A DNA stretch of 64,000 nt from Luteibacter sp. OK325 (GCF_003050935.1 NZ_QAOX01000001.1:682001-746000); one strand, 5' to 3'. Shown: positions 29,374 through 38,198, numbered from the stretch's first letter. Made by a program: numbers and translations. The notes: generated by a model not told the origin, from the letters alone.

Positions 29374-29535
29374 ACGGCCGCGGTTCGATGCTAACTTGTG
29401 AGAGTGCTGTCGGCGTACAGTCAGCCGTGGCGAGTTAGTCAGGCGACCATAAACCGAGAGGCGGCCCCGTCCTGCCGCCGGTTCAGGGTTATGCCGTCGG
29501 AAGAAGCACAACATCGTCGGAATAAGGTCAAGGGT
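29374..29535 (+). promoter_or_regulatory. Upstream region of the ATPase-HNH pair
   Basis: About 160 bp of mixed-composition sequence lies between the decayed regulator and the ATPase start. It should contain the promoter of the Septu-like pair. I see no convincing -35/-10 pair or palindrome. A GGTCAAGGGT purine-rich patch directly precedes the ATG at 29536 and can serve as ribosome-binding site. Confidence 0.3.
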
Positions 29536-31239
29536 ATGACCCAAAACTACAAGCTCTTCTTCGCCAAAAATCGCGAAGCTGCGGCCAGCCATCTCGTCGA
29601 ACGATCGGTTTTCATTTGGCCAGCAATGGATCGATGGAACGACCACGGCTTCAGGCTACTCACTGACTATGTTGTATGCGGGCCGAATGGCACGGCGAGG
29701 CATGAACCGAGCCTTTTCGCGGCACTCGCATGTTCTAGTCATGCAGATACGAAGGAGTTTATCGACAGCTACGTCGGTACTGCGCCGGTCGCGGAGTTTC
29801 CGTCGGATGGAGGCGATTCATCGCACCACGGCCCTTCGACGTGGTTCGCAACACTACAAGGTGACCTGAGCCAATATCGACTGCTAGTTGATTCACTCGG
29901 TCTCGATGAGGCGCGGGCAGTATTAAACGCCATGCATGATATTCCAGATGCCGAGCTCAGGGAGCCGCGAGCGTTGTGGCTTGCATCGGCGATCGAAGGG
30001 GATGCTTTCAGCACGGCCGTTCTTCGCTCCTCGACGCGATACTTTGCGTATCGCAGGGCTCGACACGTCCTCCAGGGCAACGAACAAGCTTCGATGGAAA
30101 AGGCAGAGGCGTCTGCGCGACTGACGTTTCAACTGGACTCCTTCTCGACACCACACATCGTTGATCTCGATTTCGGCAGGAGTAGATTCTTCGATCGCCG
30201 AATCAATGTGTTGATCGGGGAAAACGGTGTCGGCAAGTCCCAGACACTATCGCAACTGATCAAGGCATTGGCGCACGGCCGACCGAAGGCTACGCTCACG
30301 CCGAAAGGCGAATTTAGCCGGGTGATAGCTTTCTCTGGAATCGCGAGCCAGACGTCGCTTCCGACGGGCCTGTCACATACGCGTCGCCTCCAGTACCGGT
30401 TCTTTCCACTATCGCCGAGGTCGAACTCCAATACCAGGAGGGTCTCTCAGACAGCCGCGTTGCTTGATCTAATTCGCGACACCGAGATGATTGGCGGCAT
30501 GCCACGCATAGATATCTTTCAGCAAGCATTGAACGATTGGCTTGACCTTAAGCGAATCGCACTTCCGCTGAAACAATCGGCCGCAAGGTCGAGAGATGAG
30601 ATCGAAGTCGGAAAGGGAACGAGGTTTCTTCCGATCACAACTCTCGTAGGCGACGACAGGTTCTTTCTCAAGCGACACGCATCGATCGACGTCACTCGGC
30701 CGCCAATTTTTCTAGACGCGCGTTCGGGCATAAGCATCCCATTGAGCAGCGGTCAGGAGATGTTCTTCCGCTTTGCATTGAACCTGTGTGCATTTATTGA
30801 AGTAGGAACGCTCGTCCTGGTCGACGAACCGGAGAATCACCTTCATCCCAACTTCATTACTCGCTTTATGAGTCTGCTTAGAGAGATCCTCAAACTCACC
30901 GGCTCATTCGCTCTGGTCGCAAGCCACTCCCCGTTCGTCGTTAGGGAAGTTACCCGCCGCGACGTGTCCATTATGAGTCGAACCAAAGGTGGCGAATCGA
31001 TCATCCGTCGACCGCGACTTCAAACGCTTGGCGCGAGCGTCGCCGCGGTGTCGGCGTATGTGTTCGGAGATGAGACCGTACCCACGCTGGCACGCTTGAC
31101 CATAGATGCTTTGTCGGGAAGGGGTGCGCCCGACAACATCAGCTGGCTTGAGGATCTTCGCGAAGACTATAGCAACGAAGCCATAAGCCATGTGCGCGCG
31201 TCGCTCCAGGTAACGGCAGAACAAGAAGGTGATGCGTGA
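29536..31239 (+). CDS. ABC/SMC-type ATPase, Septu PtuA-like
   Basis: The 567-residue protein has a ~190-residue N-terminal region of unknown fold, then a split ABC-like ATPase: LDFGRSRFFDRRINVLIGEN leading into Walker A GENGVGKS near 226-234, the signature-like LSSGQEMFFRFALNL near 397, Walker B LVLVDEPENHLHP near 427, and the H-loop VASHSPF near 462. ATPases of this type partner with an HNH nuclease in Septu (PtuA-PtuB), where the ATPase restrains the nuclease until infection. The HNH gene overlaps its stop by 4 bp (GTGA). The N-terminal extension is not typical of the PtuA I know, so 'Septu-like' is as far as I would go. Confidence 0.8.
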   Translation: MTQNYKLFFAKNREAAASHLVERSVFIWPAMDRWNDHGFRLLTDYVVCGPNGTARHEPSLFAALACSSHADTKEFIDSYVGTAPVAEFPSDGGDSSHHGPSTWFATLQGDLSQYRLLVDSLGLDEARAVLNAMHDIPDAELREPRALWLASAIEGDAFSTAVLRSSTRYFAYRRARHVLQGNEQASMEKAEASARLTFQLDSFSTPHIVDLDFGRSRFFDRRINVLIGENGVGKSQTLSQLIKALAHGRPKATLTPKGEFSRVIAFSGIASQTSLPTGLSHTRRLQYRFFPLSPRSNSNTRRVSQTAALLDLIRDTEMIGGMPRIDIFQQALNDWLDLKRIALPLKQSAARSRDEIEVGKGTRFLPITTLVGDDRFFLKRHASIDVTRPPIFLDARSGISIPLSSGQEMFFRFALNLCAFIEVGTLVLVDEPENHLHPNFITRFMSLLREILKLTGSFALVASHSPFVVREVTRRDVSIMSRTKGGESIIRRPRLQTLGASVAAVSAYVFGDETVPTLARLTIDALSGRGAPDNISWLEDLREDYSNEAISHVRASLQVTAEQEGDA

Positions 31240-32087
31240 AGAAGGTCTCACCACTTCCCATCGAAGATCGCCGCAACATGAGCGCCATGAGCAGAAACAA
31301 GGCGCTGAGCTCCTACCCTGACTTGAAAGTCTTCCGCGGCGTAGTCGCCTTGGCGTACAAGCACTACATGGCGGCGCCAGGGCTCGCTCCTCCGTGGCAT
31401 CCTGTCTTCCCGAGCAGTCTCCGCGAGGCGATGAAGGCCCATTACCGGAGCGAGTGCGCGCCCCTAGAGTTCATATCTGAGATAAGAGACGCCTTGTCGC
31501 CCGGCGTCTGCCCTGTCTGCGGATCGGCGTGCTCCGCGACTGTGGACCATTTCTTGCCCAAGAGCTCGTGGCCCGCGTTCGCGTTCTTTTCACCGAATCT
31601 GATTCCCGCCTGTGACCAGTGCAATCGAAAGAAGGGCGAAATCTACTCTGGAACATCCCCCGACGAGAGAACCATTCACCCCTACTTCGATAGTTTCTTG
31701 AATCAGAGGCTTGCCATAATCCAGTTCATCCCACCCTATTCCATACCCGTCCTCAGACTGATCCCGCACCCGAGTTTGACAGATGCAACACTGACCACAG
31801 TTGAGTGGCATTTGGAGAATGTAGTACGGAAGACGAGTATCTGCGCGACGCTTGGGGAACGCTGGACGAACATGGCACGTGATCCCAAGATCGTTCTCGA
31901 AGGCTTGAAATATGGCGCAACTATGCATGATGCGCTGAAAGGTAAGCTGGAGTCGCTGGACTCAACTTACGGCACACCCAATAATTGGGAATCCATGCTG
32001 GTCGCGGGCATCCTCGACGACCCGCAAGCGATTCAATACCTTGAGGCGGTCGTCGCAACGGGACTCGTGCAAGAGAACCCGGTGTGA
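31236..32087 (+). CDS. HNH endonuclease, Septu PtuB-like
   Basis: The 283-residue protein has a complete zinc-bearing HNH motif: CPVCGSACSATVDHFLPKSS near 91-110, with His in VDHFLP as general base, then FSPNLIPACDQCNRKKG near 118-134. The two CxxC pairs bind structural zinc. The start is the GTG at 31236, which overlaps the ATPase stop (GTGA) and implies coupled, stoichiometric synthesis. In Septu systems the HNH partner cleaves DNA or tRNA on activation. All catalytic residues are present, so the enzyme should be active. No retron reverse transcriptase is next to it, so it is not a retron-Eco7-type module. Confidence 0.82.
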   Translation: MKKVSPLPIEDRRNMSAMSRNKALSSYPDLKVFRGVVALAYKHYMAAPGLAPPWHPVFPSSLREAMKAHYRSECAPLEFISEIRDALSPGVCPVCGSACSATVDHFLPKSSWPAFAFFSPNLIPACDQCNRKKGEIYSGTSPDERTIHPYFDSFLNQRLAIIQFIPPYSIPVLRLIPHPSLTDATLTTVEWHLENVVRKTSICATLGERWTNMARDPKIVLEGLKYGATMHDALKGKLESLDSTYGTPNNWESMLVAGILDDPQAIQYLEAVVATGLVQENPV

Positions 32088-32302
32088 CAGTCGACAGCCA
32101 GCGCACGGAACCTCTCGGATGTTGCCCCTAGGGCAAAAGGACTCCTTTACCTCCCGTCATCACCGTCGTCGTCTGCATCGCCCGTTGTCGAACGAGTCTC
32201 TCCCTGCAGGCGTGTCGTCAACCTAGATGTGTGGCAGCGCCGACGACGTCATTGCCCGGAGACCTCGGTTTATGTCTGGAGTAAGTTTACGGGGGTCGAC
32301 GG

Positions 32303-32617
32303 TTGACGGATCCGCCTGGCAACGGACCCCAAGGGCCTGAACACAACCTATTAGGTTCCGTCAATTTAGCAATGCAGAACCTATTATTGATAGCGATGTG
32401 GGTGCCCATGATCGTCCTCGGGCATCTTCTTTCAGCAATCTTCTTCAAACCGGGAGCGCTAGTCAGTTATATATTCTTTGTAGCGTGGCCCTTTCTTAAT
32501 TTTTTCCTCGCTTACCGTGTGTGCCAAAAGAACGGAAGAATCCTTGTCGTTCGGTTGGTTTCGTTCTTCTTTGTCGAGGTCGCTGTGTTGGCAATCCTCC
32601 TTCTGTATGTCGGATAG
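32303..32617 (+). CDS. Small integral membrane protein, unknown
   Basis: The predicted 104-residue protein has three hydrophobic segments: NLLLIAMWVPMIVLGHLLSA, ALVSYIFFVAWPFLNFFLAY, and a C-terminal RLVSFFFVEVAVLAILLLYV. The likely start is a TTG at 32303 preceded by GGGGGTCGAC; an internal ATG at the first helix is an alternative. I recognise no family. It lies 216 bp after the HNH gene on the same strand and could be an accessory of that module or unrelated cargo. Confidence 0.5.
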   Translation: MTDPPGNGPQGPEHNLLGSVNLAMQNLLLIAMWVPMIVLGHLLSAIFFKPGALVSYIFFVAWPFLNFFLAYRVCQKNGRILVVRLVSFFFVEVAVLAILLLYVG

Positions 32618-33236
32618 GCAGAAATCAACGGGGTACGAGCACAACGAAGGTTCCGCAGACCGGGCAATCGCCCGCCGCCAAAACCTGTCGAACTACGCGG
32701 CAGCCTTTTCATCGAATTTTTCAACGGCTCTGTCCGCCAACCGCCTGCTCGATGCCTTAAGCGAGGATGCGAACGCGCTCGTTCGAACCGAACCCACCCG
32801 ATCTGGCATGCATCGGCCCAAGACCCGCTCCAAGGTCCGGGAAACTGTAACGCCGGTCAACCCGCCGTATCAGGGGAATCGCAGTCCAGGCCAGGGCCAT
32901 CATCGTTCTCGTCCGTGCTTATCGGGTGCGAATTCGGTGATCTCATCAAGATCTATGACGGACCAATCGGGATTCTCGGTCGACTTTCCCATCGTCCCCA
33001 CGATGTCGATATCGCCTGAAATAACGCACACGAAAAGAGCGCGACGTGCGGTGCAAGTGTTCTTCATCTCAGCATAGAACGCTGCCACCGAGTCGGAATG
33101 GCCATGCCTTCCAATCTCGATGAGACGCTTGCCGCTGCCACATGAAGGAACATGTGTAATGACCCAGATTGAAATGTCCTTGTCATTCAGCCGACCTACG
33201 GTGGGCTGCACGACAGGCAATCAACGATAACTTCCC
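32618..33236. other. Right margin of the island
   Basis: A 619-bp stretch with no confident gene on the plus strand. Composition rises to the host's high GC toward 33.2 kb, which marks the end of the island. The only plausible coding segment is a minus-strand frame, listed separately. No tRNA fragment or direct repeat of the tRNA 3' end is visible here. Confidence 0.45.
32900..33220 (-). CDS. Possible small hypothetical protein
   Basis: A 106-residue frame with balanced, protein-like composition (DISIWVITHVPSCGSGKRLI, later VIDLDEITEFAPDKHG). The only upstream starts are TTG at 33220 or GTG at 33211, and neither has a clear ribosome-binding site. It is divergent from the multicopper oxidase gene with a 16-bp gap. 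It could be a remnant of island DNA. No family recognised. Confidence 0.3.
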   Translation of the reverse strand: MPVVQPTVGRLNDKDISIWVITHVPSCGSGKRLIEIGRHGHSDSVAAFYAEMKNTCTARRALFVCVISGDIDIVGTMGKSTENPDWSVIDLDEITEFAPDKHGRER

Positions 33237-34880
33237 ATGGATACTTCCCGACGCCGTTTCCTGGGCGTTGCCGGCGGATTCGCCGGTGCATGCGTTTTCG
33301 TCGAACCATGGCGCGTGGCCCAGGCGATGGATACGCCGATGGCCATGCCGATGAAGCAACGGATGGCCATGCCGGCCCTGGCCGCGCCGAACGTGCCGCT
33401 GGTGAACCCGGTGACCATGGCAAGGTTTGTCGATGCCCTGCCGGTGCCACCGATTGCCCTGCCCACGGGCAAGCGTACCCACGCCGCGTTCGGAGGCCAG
33501 CAGCTGCCGCTCTACCGCATGCCGATGCAGGCATTCAGTGCCAGGGTGCACCGGGATCTGCCGCCGACACCGCAATGGGGTTACGCGGGATCCACGCCGG
33601 GCCCCACGATCGTGACGCGCCGTGGCGAGCCGGTACTGGTGGAATGGGCCAACGAGCTTCCCACCCGGCATTTCCTGCCTATCGATCACGGTATTCATGG
33701 CGCGGAGAAATCCAAACCCGACGTTCGCACCGTCACCCACGTGCACGGTGCGCGCGTTTCCGCGCCGAACGACGGTTGGCCTGAAGACTGGTACGTGCCG
33801 GGTAAAGCGGTGACTGCTCTTTACCCGGGTGACCAGGACGCCACCACCTTGTGGTACCACGATCACGCCATGGGCATCACGCGGCTGAACATCTACGCGG
33901 GCCTGTTCGGCAGCTTCCATGTGCACGACGAAGACGAGCAAGCCCTGGGGCTGCCCTCGGGCGAATTCGACATTCCGTTGATGCTCTACGACCGCCTGCT
34001 CGCCAAGAGCGGCAAGCTTTACTACCCGGTTTCGGAAGATCCCGAGGCACCCTGGGTGTCCGAATGCCGCGGCGATGCGGTGCTGTGCAACGGCAAGCTG
34101 TATCCGTATCTTGAAGTGGAGCCACGCCGCTACCGCTTGCGGCTGATCAACGCGGCCAATACCAGCTTCTTCAACCTGTCGCTGTCACATGGCAAGCCGT
34201 TCCAGCAGATTGGCAGCGACCAGGGGCTGCTGGTAGCGCCTACCGATCGCCTGAGCATCGAACTCTACCCGGCCGAACGTGCCGAGGTAATCGTCGACTT
34301 CAGTGCTTATGCGGGCCAGTCGGTGCAGCTGCGCCACCAGGCCGACGGCATCGTCGAGTTCCGCGTTCGCGCCAAGGGTCGCCGCGATACCTCGGTGGTA
34401 CCGGCCGCGTTGCGGCAGATCCAGCGCATCGATCCATCCATGGCCGTGCTGGATCGCGTGCTTGCACTGGGCGAGCAGGACGATTCGGGCGGCAACCCGA
34501 TGACGATGCTGCTCGATGGAAAGATGTGGAGCGATCCCATCAGCGAAAAACCGAAGAAGGGCACGGTCGAAACCTGGACGTTCGTCAACGTGACGGGCGA
34601 CGCGCATCCCATCCACCTGCACCTTGTGCGCTTCCAGGTACTGGAGCGCCGTCCGTTCGACCTCTTCGCGTGGAACGCCCGCAAGGAACTGAAGTTCACC
34701 GGTCCATCGATACCACCGGCAGCGCACGAAGCCGGCTGGAAAGACACCGTGCGCTGCGACCCCGGGATGGTCACCCGCATCATCACGCGCTTCGACGGCG
34801 AGCCAGGCAAATACGTCTGGCACTGCCATTACCTCGAGCACGAAGACAACGAGATGATGCGCCCGTACGAACTGGTCTGA
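33237..34880 (+). CDS. CotA-like multicopper oxidase, Tat-exported
   Basis: The 547-residue enzyme oxidises phenols, bilirubin or metals while reducing O2 to water. A twin-arginine signal (DTSRRRFLGVAGGFAG) targets it folded to the periplasm. A Met-rich stretch (MDTPMAMPMKQRMAMP) follows, as in copper-binding oxidases. All four copper motifs are present: HVHGAR near 167, WYHDHAMG near 206, HPIHLHL near 456, and HCHYLEHEDNEMM near 528, with Cys of HCH as the T1 ligand. Overall it resembles CotA/bilirubin-oxidase-type laccases. The ATG at 33237 lies just upstream of the Tat motif. It is the first gene after the island. Confidence 0.93.
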   Translation: MDTSRRRFLGVAGGFAGACVFVEPWRVAQAMDTPMAMPMKQRMAMPALAAPNVPLVNPVTMARFVDALPVPPIALPTGKRTHAAFGGQQLPLYRMPMQAFSARVHRDLPPTPQWGYAGSTPGPTIVTRRGEPVLVEWANELPTRHFLPIDHGIHGAEKSKPDVRTVTHVHGARVSAPNDGWPEDWYVPGKAVTALYPGDQDATTLWYHDHAMGITRLNIYAGLFGSFHVHDEDEQALGLPSGEFDIPLMLYDRLLAKSGKLYYPVSEDPEAPWVSECRGDAVLCNGKLYPYLEVEPRRYRLRLINAANTSFFNLSLSHGKPFQQIGSDQGLLVAPTDRLSIELYPAERAEVIVDFSAYAGQSVQLRHQADGIVEFRVRAKGRRDTSVVPAALRQIQRIDPSMAVLDRVLALGEQDDSGGNPMTMLLDGKMWSDPISEKPKKGTVETWTFVNVTGDAHPIHLHLVRFQVLERRPFDLFAWNARKELKFTGPSIPPAAHEAGWKDTVRCDPGMVTRIITRFDGEPGKYVWHCHYLEHEDNEMMRPYELV

Positions 34881-34901
34881 ACCCTGAGGGGGTTAGGCTC
34901 A

Positions 34902-35042
34902 GAGCCTTCGGTGCCCACCCTCGCTGCTCAGACAGTCCTCCGCGTTTCGTACCGGAAAGTCCGCTGCGCGGACCATGTTCTGTGTGGCCTACGGCCGCTC
35001 CACTTGTGCGGAACTCGCCTCGAGGGTGGGCACCGAAGACTC
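34902..35042 (+). repeat. Structured ~141-bp repeat, copy 1
   Basis: The 22-bp ends are near-perfect inverted repeats: 34902-34923 (GAGCCTTCGGTGCCCACCCT..) and 35021-35042, with 21 of 22 positions complementary. Inside is a hairpin GTCCGC-TGC-GCGGAC (34959-34973). A second copy lies inverted 252 bp downstream. It resembles a MITE- or REP-type mobile hairpin element. No transposase is in the window. Confidence 0.8.
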
Positions 35043-35294
35043 TTCCCAGCGCTGAGGTTCGTGTGGGTCGAGCCGACGAAGCGCCGCTGCTTCGGCTGCT
35101 GGCTCGTCGCCATCGTCATCGCAAGACGGTCACCCGCGTCGCGCCAGTCGCGATCGTCCTCGCGAGGCAGCGCAGCAGCTACGAAGGCGCTGACGGAGCC
35201 GGAAATGATGTGCCGGCAGGACCGCCGTAACGGTCCGCTTCGGCAACCACACCCACGCCAACGGCTCGCCTTACAGCTAACCGTATCGTCGTGA

Positions 35295-35436
35295 GAGACC
35301 TGGGTGCCCACCCTCGAGGCGAGTTCCGCACAAGTGGAGCGGCCGTAGGCCAGATAGATACACGGGCCGCGTTAGCGGCCTTCCGGTACGAAACGCGGAG
35401 GACTGTCTGAGCAGCGAGGGTGGGCGCCCAGGTCTC
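35295..35436 (-). repeat. Structured ~142-bp repeat, copy 2 (inverted)
   Basis: The reverse complement of copy 1 over most of its length. Its own 22-bp terminal inverted repeats are 35295-35316 (GAGACCTGGGTGCCCACCCT..) and 35415-35436, differing at one position. Where its stems differ from copy 1, both arms have changed together: outer GAGACCTGGG/CCCAGGTCTC, and inner GGCCGC-GTTA-GCGGCC at 35365-35380. Confidence 0.8.
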
Positions 35437-35654
35437 CCCCGCGAGCCGCCCCCGCGACGCTGAAAGCCAAACCCGCGAAGATTGTTCGCAATATCTTGCG
35501 TTGACACGTGAGCGTCATCACACCCTCGCGCATTGTCGCCTGCGTGCCAACGATTCGTCACATGCGGGGCAGATGCTCACGACGGTCGACGGGCCACCCA
35601 CAACCTTAGTCGACAAGCATCAGGGGGAAGACTTCCAGTAGGGAGAGATTCACA

Positions 35655-37691
35655 ATGGTTACGTCGTTGCGCCGCACGCGGCTTTTGCCGCTGTTGATGG
35701 GTGCGCTTTCCGTCGGCCTCGCCGGCATCGTCAGCGCCCAGGACACCACTCCGCCCGACCACGATGCACAGTTCCGCCAGAATGTGCCCGTGGCTCCCTT
35801 CAAGAACCAGGTTGGCCTTCCCGGCGGCGTCGTCGTACTGCACAAGCCGACCCAGGGCCAGGACAACAGCAACAATACCGCCACCCCGATCAAGCATGTG
35901 ATCCTGCTGATCGGCGAGAACCGCACGTTCGACCACGTTTATGGCACCTACACCGCGCCGAAGGGGCAGTCGGTGGACAACCTGCTGTCCAAGGGCATCG
36001 TCAATGCAGACGGCACGCCGGGTCCGAACGTGGACCTTGCCACGCAGTTCATGGCCTCGAGCACCGGCAAGTTCGACATGTCGCCGAAGAAGGCCGGCAA
36101 GTACAAGACGCTTCCGCAGATGAACACCGGTGGCGCACCCACCGCGGCACCCTTCGCTTCCGCGGCGCAGGCGCAGGCCCTTGAGCCGGCCCTGCCCGAT
36201 GGCACCTACGACATGCTCGCTGCCGGTGGCACGGGCCTGCCCAACGGCGTGGTCGATACTCGCTTCCCGGCCAGGCTAGTCAACGCGCCGGTGGACATGC
36301 ATGCATCCATCAGCTACGACGCCTACGCCAACAGCCCCGTGCACCGCTTCTTCCAGATGTGGCAGCAGCTCGATTGCGACACCAGGGTAGCTACCGCCGC
36401 CAACCCCAGCGGTTGCCGCAACGACCTGTTCCCGTGGGTTGAAACCACCATGGGCGCAGGGAACAACGGCGCTCCGCTGCCGGCGAACTTCAACGACCAG
36501 ACCACCGGTGAAGGCTCCACCGCCATGCAGTTCCTGAACATGGCCCAGGGCGATGCGCCTTACTTCAAGAAGCTGGCCCAGAAGTACGCGCTGAGCGACA
36601 ACTTCCACCAGTCGGTGATGGGTGGCACGGGTGCCAACCACATCATGCTGGGCTTCGGCACCTTGATCTACTACGCCGACGCCAACGGCAACCCGGCCAC
36701 CCCGCCGGAAAACCAGATCGAGAACCCGGACGCGCAGTTCGGTACCAACAACTGGTGGGTGCAGGACGGCTACGGTGGTGGTTCGTACGTCAATTGCGCT
36801 GACGAAAGCCAGCCGGGCGTGAAGCAGGTCAAGAACTACCTGCGCTCGCTGCCGTACCTGACGTTCAAGGGCACGGACTGCAAGGCCAAGGCCTACTACC
36901 TGGTGAACAACTACAATCCAGGCTACATGGGTGACGGCACGCCGGCTCCGCTGGGCGCCGACCAGTTCACCATCCCACCGACCACGCAGGAGAACCTGGC
37001 GCTGCTGCTGGAGAAGCACAAGGTTTCCTGGAAGTACTACGGTGAAGGCTTCGGTGGCGGCAAGGAAGACGGCGAGGCCGGCACCTTCTGCAACATCTGC
37101 GATCCGTTCCTGTACTCCACCCAGGTCATGACCAACCCGGAACTGCGCGCCAAGAACCAGGACATCAACGACCTGTACGACGACATCCAGAACAACACGC
37201 TGCCGGCCGTTTCCATCGCCAAGCCGGACGGCATCCTCGATGGCCATCCGGCCTCGTCGAAGCTGGACCTGTTCGAAGGCTACGTGCGCAAGATCGTCGA
37301 AATGGCCGAAGCCAACCCGAAGGTGTGGGACGACACCGTGATCATGGTGACCTTCGATGAAGGTGGTGGCTACTACGACTCCGGCTACATCCAGCCGATC
37401 GACTTCTTCGGCGACGGCACGCGCATCCCGCTGCTGGTGGTGTCGAAGTACTCCCTCGGCGGCAAGGTCGTGCACACGTACTACGACCATGTCTCGTTCG
37501 ACAAATTCGTCGAGGCCAACTGGAACCTGAAGGACCAGATCTCCGCCCGCAGCCGCGACAACCTGCCTAACCCGGTGTCGTTCAAGGAGAACCCGTATGT
37601 ACCGGTGAACGCACCGGCCATCGGCAACCTCATGGACATGTTCAACTTCACCAGGAAGGACGTCAGCGACACGACCGCGATCGTTGACTGA
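35655..37691 (+). CDS. Secreted phosphoesterase (phospholipase C / acid phosphatase AcpA-like)
   Basis: The 678-residue protein has a signal peptide (MVTSLRRTRLLPLLMGALSV..GIVSAQ, cleavage near 29). It belongs to the alkaline-phosphatase-like phosphoesterase family (PF04185). The family signature is IKHVILLIGENRTFDHVYGT near 80-99, in which the Thr of ENRTFD is the catalytic nucleophile. Further metal ligands are in MVTFDEGGGYYD near 565-575 and VHTYYDHVSFDKFVE near 600-614. It hydrolyses phosphate esters in the periplasm or outside. The ATG at 35655 is preceded by AGGGAGAG. An intrinsic terminator follows the stop. Confidence 0.9.
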   Translation: MVTSLRRTRLLPLLMGALSVGLAGIVSAQDTTPPDHDAQFRQNVPVAPFKNQVGLPGGVVVLHKPTQGQDNSNNTATPIKHVILLIGENRTFDHVYGTYTAPKGQSVDNLLSKGIVNADGTPGPNVDLATQFMASSTGKFDMSPKKAGKYKTLPQMNTGGAPTAAPFASAAQAQALEPALPDGTYDMLAAGGTGLPNGVVDTRFPARLVNAPVDMHASISYDAYANSPVHRFFQMWQQLDCDTRVATAANPSGCRNDLFPWVETTMGAGNNGAPLPANFNDQTTGEGSTAMQFLNMAQGDAPYFKKLAQKYALSDNFHQSVMGGTGANHIMLGFGTLIYYADANGNPATPPENQIENPDAQFGTNNWWVQDGYGGGSYVNCADESQPGVKQVKNYLRSLPYLTFKGTDCKAKAYYLVNNYNPGYMGDGTPAPLGADQFTIPPTTQENLALLLEKHKVSWKYYGEGFGGGKEDGEAGTFCNICDPFLYSTQVMTNPELRAKNQDINDLYDDIQNNTLPAVSIAKPDGILDGHPASSKLDLFEGYVRKIVEMAEANPKVWDDTVIMVTFDEGGGYYDSGYIQPIDFFGDGTRIPLLVVSKYSLGGKVVHTYYDHVSFDKFVEANWNLKDQISARSRDNLPNPVSFKENPYVPVNAPAIGNLMDMFNFTRKDVSDTTAIVD

Positions 37692-37716
37692 TCGCTCACC
37701 GTTCGCTCGATACCGA

Positions 37717-37746
37717 CCCTGCCCGCGAAAGCGGGCAGGGTTTTCG
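37717..37746 (+). terminator. Intrinsic terminator after the phosphoesterase gene
   Basis: ACCCTGCCCGC (37717-37727) pairs with GCGGGCAGGGT (37732-37742) over a GAAA loop and runs directly into TTTT. This is a clear rho-independent terminator 26 bp after the stop. Confidence 0.9.
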
Positions 37747-37763
37747 TGTTCGCAAGGAGTCAG

Positions 37764-38198
37764 ATGATGATGAAGCTTTCCCTGCTCACCGCTGCCGCCG
37801 CGTGTGCATTTGCCATAACTGCGACCACACCTGTCCACGCCGATCCCGGTGACTTCGGCGCCATGCCCGGGCTGTGGAAGATCCTTGTGCGGCACGTGGC
37901 CAACGGCAAGACAGGTGCACCGGAAGTGCATTGGCATTGCGTGGATGAAGGTGCCGATCCCTGGACCACGTTCGCCGCGTGGACGCCGGCGGAGGGTGAG
38001 TGCACCGCCACGGACAAGCGACGCCGCAGTACCTCGCTGGCGTGGAAGCTCACCTGCAAGGCGGCCCCGCCGGCTTCGGCGCATGTGGATTTCGACAGCG
38101 CCAAGCACTACACAGGCAGCGTCACAGCCGAAGGCCGCGGCGAGGTTACGCAGGTGGAGGGCGACCGTTACGCCGCCTGCACCAGTCCGCAAGATTAA
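37764..38198 (+). CDS. Small secreted DUF3617-like protein
   Basis: The ~145-residue exported protein has a Sec signal (MKLSLLTAAAACAFAITATTPVHA). The mature domain opens DFGAMPGLWKILV, the typical 'PGLWE' start of DUF3617-family periplasmic proteins, and carries four cysteines in two likely disulphides (HWHCVDEG..GECTATD; WKLTCKAA..YAACTSPQ). Function of the family is unknown. Three ATGs lie in a row (37764, 37767, 37770) after AAGGAG; the second has the best spacing. It follows the upstream terminator by 17 bp, so it needs its own promoter or readthrough. Confidence 0.75.
   Translation: MMMKLSLLTAAAACAFAITATTPVHADPGDFGAMPGLWKILVRHVANGKTGAPEVHWHCVDEGADPWTTFAAWTPAEGECTATDKRRRSTSLAWKLTCKAAPPASAHVDFDSAKHYTGSVTAEGRGEVTQVEGDRYAACTSPQD

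Larger units (their letters stand above)
23568..33236. other. Accessory (defence) island next to the tRNA gene
   Basis: Base composition and codon use drop to visibly lower GC immediately after the tRNA and return to the high-GC pattern at the multicopper oxidase gene. Content is two putative anti-phage modules, one truncated gene, one decayed regulator and small orphans, without housekeeping functions. No integrase, transposase or duplicated tRNA 3' end is visible within the window. Both borders are therefore approximate. Confidence 0.65.

Noticed and set aside
29536-32087. Retron (Eco7-type) with PtuAB effectors
   Set aside because: No reverse transcriptase gene or msr/msd-like structured region lies beside the pair.
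23568-33236. Integrase gene or duplicated tRNA 3' end marking an integrated element
   Set aside because: None of the island genes has integrase or transposase motifs, and I could not find the tRNA 3' sequence repeated.
35043-35294. Small genes between the two repeat copies
   Set aside because: Frames there lack plausible starts and look like random high-GC frames.
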